In this document: positions 63,472 to 64,000 of the stretch, in pieces
Position numbering within the stretch: the first letter of the stretch is position 1
How the letters are laid out: the number at the start of each line of letters is the position of its first letter
From: an uncultured Carboxylicivirga sp.
Lineage (GTDB): Bacteria > Bacteroidota > Bacteroidia > Bacteroidales > Marinilabiliaceae
Direction: 5' to 3'
NCBI RefSeq assembly: GCF_963674565.1
Contig: NZ_OY771430.1
Location: forward strand, 1,178,001 to 1,242,000
Length of the DNA stretch: 64,000 nt
Program-made: the position numbers and the translations under genes
The notes under the pieces: model-generated
Databases searched by the model: none
What the model saw: the letters and a program-made list of their open reading frames with translations, nothing else
Told to the model about the DNA's origin: nothing

Positions 63472-63951
63472 TTGCTTCATATGAACCATTTTAATAGCTG
63501 TAATTGCTCCTTCGTCACCCTTGTTTCCATGTTTGCCCCCGGCTCTGTCTAATGCCTGTTGTTCATTTGATGTAGTTAATACGCCAAAAATAAATGGAAT
63601 TGGAAATTGGAGATTCAATTGAGTGATACCTTGAGTAACGCCTGAACATACATAATCGAAGTGAGGAGTATCGCCCTGGATTACGCACCCTAAACATATA
63701 ACAGCATCCACGTCAGTCATTTCAGCTATGTATTTAGCACCTGCTGTTAACTCAAAGCTTCCGGGTACGTATTTTTTAATGATGTTTTCTTTGCTGACAC
63801 CATGCTTAATTAATGTGTTGAATGCGCCATTAAATAATGCTTCGGTAATTTCTGTATTCCATTCCGATACAACAATACCAAACTTCATGGATTCGGCAGA
63901 CGGAACATCTTCGATATTGTAATCTGATAAATTTTTTAAACTTGTTGCCAT
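63457..63951 (-). CDS. ribH: 6,7-dimethyl-8-ribityllumazine synthase
   Basis: ATG 63951 gives 164 residues; the longer frame adds 16 residues with no family counterpart. It forms dimethylribityllumazine in riboflavin synthesis. Motifs: FGIVVSEWNTEITEALFNGAFNTL, VPGSFELTAGAKYIAE, the catalytic His in GDTPHFDYVCSGVTQGI, and a C-terminal FGVLTTSNEQQALDRAGGKHGNKG. No other rib gene is nearby. The window ends 49 bases upstream of the start. Confidence 0.95.
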   Translation of the reverse strand: MATSLKNLSDYNIEDVPSAESMKFGIVVSEWNTEITEALFNGAFNTLIKHGVSKENIIKKYVPGSFELTAGAKYIAEMTDVDAVICLGCVIQGDTPHFDYVCSGVTQGITQLNLQFPIPFIFGVLTTSNEQQALDRAGGKHGNKGDEGAITAIKMVHMKQSLKA

Positions 63952-64000
63952 TGCTTTTAATTTTATTACAAAAATAAAAGAGGTTGCCGACAGTATCAAG

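Noticed and set aside
1..64000. CRISPR arrays, insertion sequences, prophage and rRNA
   Set aside because: No direct-repeat arrays with regular spacers, no transposase or integrase, and no rRNA-like sequence were seen on either strand.

Overview
The window is ordinary chromosome from a free-living, AT-rich Bacteroidota, most likely a Bacteroidales/Marinilabiliales-type marine or gut anaerobe. Several things point there. Promoters follow the phylum's own pattern (TTTG or TTG, about 19 bp, then TAnnTTTG). Shine-Dalgarno sites are mostly absent. Lipoproteins carrying families such as DUF4374, DUF4625, DUF4197, DUF5723 and DUF5362 are common. The 2-oxoacid E1 is an alpha-beta fusion and KDO8P synthase is the metal-dependent type. 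No phage, transposon, CRISPR array or rRNA was seen; the only RNA gene found is one tRNA-Lys.

Layout. 0-3.3 kb: a cut-off TonB-dependent receptor followed by a DUF4374 lipoprotein (xenosiderophore-piracy-like pair). 3.3-6.4 kb: YedF-like DsrE protein, DUF4197 lipoprotein and a YgiQ radical-SAM enzyme, all on the minus strand. 6.6-8.9 kb: coiled-coil protein, ZapA, a long intergenic hairpin, RNase Y. 9.0-12.7 kb: nucleotide-sugar enzymes (UDP-GlcNAc 4-epimerase-like, Gmd, GDP-fucose synthase) and a DUF4625 lipoprotein. 12.8-16.1 kb: tight operon of a PatB/MalY lyase, a glutaminyl cyclase and a glycerate kinase. 16.4-22.0 kb: an envelope trio (TPR/beta-propeller/OmpA protein, lipoprotein, DUF5723 barrel). 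22-36.8 kb: EamA transporter, four-domain CoA-disulfide reductase/rhodanese/TusA/DsrE fusion, M48 protease, HTH regulator, SDR/START pair, KdsA, RarA, Tat-exported dipeptidase, MsrA, a small barrel, FMN reductase, and a ThiF/MoeB-rhodanese. 36.9-53.3 kb: a second TonB receptor, alpha/beta hydrolase, a Nim-like/GNAT fusion, M23 peptidase, M16 protease, bacterioferritin, GH32 and GH18 lipoproteins, an aspartyl protease with PDZ, and an M13 protease. 53.6-58.2 kb: 2-oxoacid dehydrogenase E2 and E1, flavodoxin, MntP. 58.2-64 kb: a 0.9-kb gene-free AT-rich stretch, a small XRE regulator, pyrK-pyrD, tRNA-Lys, two divergent unknown genes and ribH.

The least explained signal is in the last 6 kb. A family of 12-bp palindromes of form TTACA-NN-TGTAA recurs in the gene-free stretch, overlaps the promoter of the XRE regulator, sits just after the pyrKD promoter, and recurs as two perfect copies between pyrD and tRNA-Lys. 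This looks like an undescribed local regulon with an autoregulated repressor. Immediately to the right, the divergent intergenic region between two unrecognised genes holds a dense set of TTAAGCAA/TTAAGCTTAA/TTAAGTAA repeats. Both are read by eye only; a genome-wide motif scan would decide them.
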